Positions 20,904 through 22,221 of a stretch of 22,221 nt of DNA are shown here, one piece after another. The position numbers were made by a program, and so were the translations under genes. The stretch lies in contig DOEX01000012.1 of assembly GCA_003532515.1 (NCBI GenBank), forward strand, positions 1 through 22,221, written 5' to 3'. Each line of letters begins with the position of its first letter. Position 1 is the stretch's first letter. The notes below the pieces were generated by a model. It saw only the letters and a list, made by a program, of their open reading frames with translations. It had not been told where the DNA came from and searched no databases. The DNA is from Anaerolineaceae bacterium (lineage in GTDB: Bacteria; Chloroflexota; Anaerolineae; Anaerolineales; Anaerolineaceae).

Positions 20904-22221
20904 CTTATCTGCGCATTCAGAACCAGTCCCTGAAGGGCCTGATTTCCAGTAGATTAGAAGAACAGCCAAGCACTCCAGCGGTTTCAATAAATACACCGCT
21001 TCCGGAAGAGGAAGTCCAGATTATTTCGCAGGTTGAGACACTGGAAACACAAAGCGACGTCCTGGCGGATACCATTCTGGTTGTTACCAGTTCAGGTATC
21101 TGGGCAGTAAATGAGCAAATGCATGAAACAGTACAAATCAGCAATGATCAGTTGGATGCTCCTTGGAATCTTAATGATGGTATGTCCCCTGACAAGAAAT
21201 TTTTCGCGTTTATTACCGGTTTTAGTGGTGCATCAGTGAATCCAATGCTAGTTGTGTTGGATATTGAAAATAAGACATCCATTTTACAATTGGAACTGAC
21301 CGGGCCAAACACCCAACCAGGCATGGAGGGTACACATGGCGACCCTGCGTTTGAAGCCTTTGGAGCTATACAATCCGATGACAGCTTTGCCTGGTCTCCA
21401 GATGGAACACGGTTAGCTTTTGTAGCTGCCCGGGACGGTGACAGCGCTGATGTCTATCTTTTTACTCCAACGGACATTTCAGTTACCCGCCTTTCCGACG
21501 AAGCCGGGCATGCCGCTGCTTTGCATTGGTCTCCAGATGGGCAACTTCTCCAATATACCAGCGTAAATACATTTGGTACTGGTGCAGGTTCTGATATGGA
21601 AGGTTTATGGATTTACGCTTTCCAAAGTAATCAAGCTCAACTCCTGGAAGTGTTGAAAAGTAATGGGGAAGATTTTTTGGCATGGACGGATAGCAGCCAG
21701 TTTTGGATCAATAGCTTTAGTCGCACATGTGGAGGAGCATATAATCTCCGGATTGTGGATGTAATCAGTTATGACCAGCAGGTGATTGTTGATGAAGGTT
21801 TCACCGCTGTTGCCTATGACCCCGAAAATAAATTCGGAATGTTTTCGGTTGCGTATAACTACGATAATTGCAGTAGTAGTGAACCCCTGGATGCTGGCTT
21901 GAGGATCTTTGGTGAAAGTGTTCCAGTTTTGGGTCCAGACGGCCCGATTGCAGATGAAATCGGGGGCAGTAAATTTGAGCCAACGATCGCGTATGGTATC
22001 GGTTTTATTCCGCAAAGAAATCTTTTCACGGTTTATGGAGATGAGGGGCTTCAATATATTTACTACAAGGGTCAGTATGGGTACAACAGTCTGGAGATTC
22101 TGCCTGAAGTAAAAGGGTTTGTGTCGTATCCATCAGCAACCGGGGATTACTGGATCTGGGCTTCTCGCGGCAAGACCGGTCTTTGGGTTACAGAAGACAA
22201 TAGCAATCCGGTTGAATTGTC
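20897..22221 (+). CDS. PD40/TolB-like beta-propeller domain protein, partial at window end and lacking its own start
   Basis: An uninterrupted frame of more than 440 codons runs to the window edge (open from 20825). After a Ser/Pro/Glu-rich linker, it carries repeats with the PD40 motif: FAWSPDGTRLAFVA (about 21385-21426) and LHWSPDGQLLQYTS (about 21520-21560), plus other blades around ITGFSGAS and VYGDEGLQYIYY. Such propellers are found in TolB-like and other secreted or membrane-anchored proteins that bind proteins or ligands. No plausible start codon with a ribosome site exists in this frame. The first 10-15 codons follow directly on the membrane-anchor frame after a -1 shift, so it is read as the extracytoplasmic part of the same broken gene. 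The C-terminus lies outside the window. Confidence 0.7.

Noticed and set aside
1..22221. CRISPR array, rRNA operon or complete tRNA gene
   Set aside because: No regularly spaced direct repeats, no rRNA-like sequence, and no tRNA cloverleaf that closes were seen in the window.

Overview
The window looks like part of a chromosome from an anaerobic, fermentative Chloroflexota bacterium, probably class Anaerolineae. The evidence is the Thr/Pro-rich linker after the lipobox of the solute-binding lipoprotein, the gene mix (single-chain iron-sulfur serine dehydratase, LacI regulator, GH95 glycosidase, Opp-type transporter, iron- and zinc-dependent alcohol dehydrogenases) and moderate GC content. The lineage is an inference; there is no rRNA or other marker gene here.

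Region 1 (1-3628) is an unsettled stretch. A PAS-GAF sensor protein runs off the left edge on the minus strand. It is followed by a decayed IS256-family transposase fragment, about 660 bases with no gene but with tRNA-arm-like hairpins, and an intact but divergent FtsZ paralogue. This paralogue has no C-terminal tail and two changed residues in the T7 loop. Downstream of it is a short stretch that reads like a decayed second FtsZ C-terminal domain.

Region 2 (3629-5290) is a free-standing L-serine ammonia-lyase gene closed by a clear intrinsic terminator.

Region 3 (5437-19847) is the core of the window: a long co-directional catabolic cluster on the plus strand. A LacI-family regulator with an extended -10 promoter and two tandem copies of a palindromic operator is followed by a leader with hairpins. 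Next comes a tightly packed run: M24B Xaa-Pro aminopeptidase, cytoplasmic GH95 alpha-L-fucosidase-type enzyme, two Opp/Dpp permeases and two Opp/Dpp ATPases, with ATGA overlaps at the ATPase junctions. The substrate-binding lipoprotein, a strong intergenic hairpin, a zinc-dependent dehydrogenase, an iron-dependent alcohol dehydrogenase and a DapA/KDG-aldolase-family lyase follow. A coherent reading is uptake of a fucosylated oligosaccharide or glycopeptide, intracellular removal of fucose (and peptide trimming), oxidation of the sugar, aldol cleavage to pyruvate plus an aldehyde, and reduction of that aldehyde by the iron alcohol dehydrogenase. The lactonase and dehydratase such a route needs are not in the window, so the substrate is inferred.

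Region 4 (19848-22221) is about 780 bases with no convincing gene, then a zinc-ribbon ORF, a membrane-anchor ORF and a PD40/TolB-like beta-propeller ORF in three successive frames. They look like one membrane-anchored zinc-ribbon/beta-propeller gene broken by two frameshifts, and it runs off the right edge.
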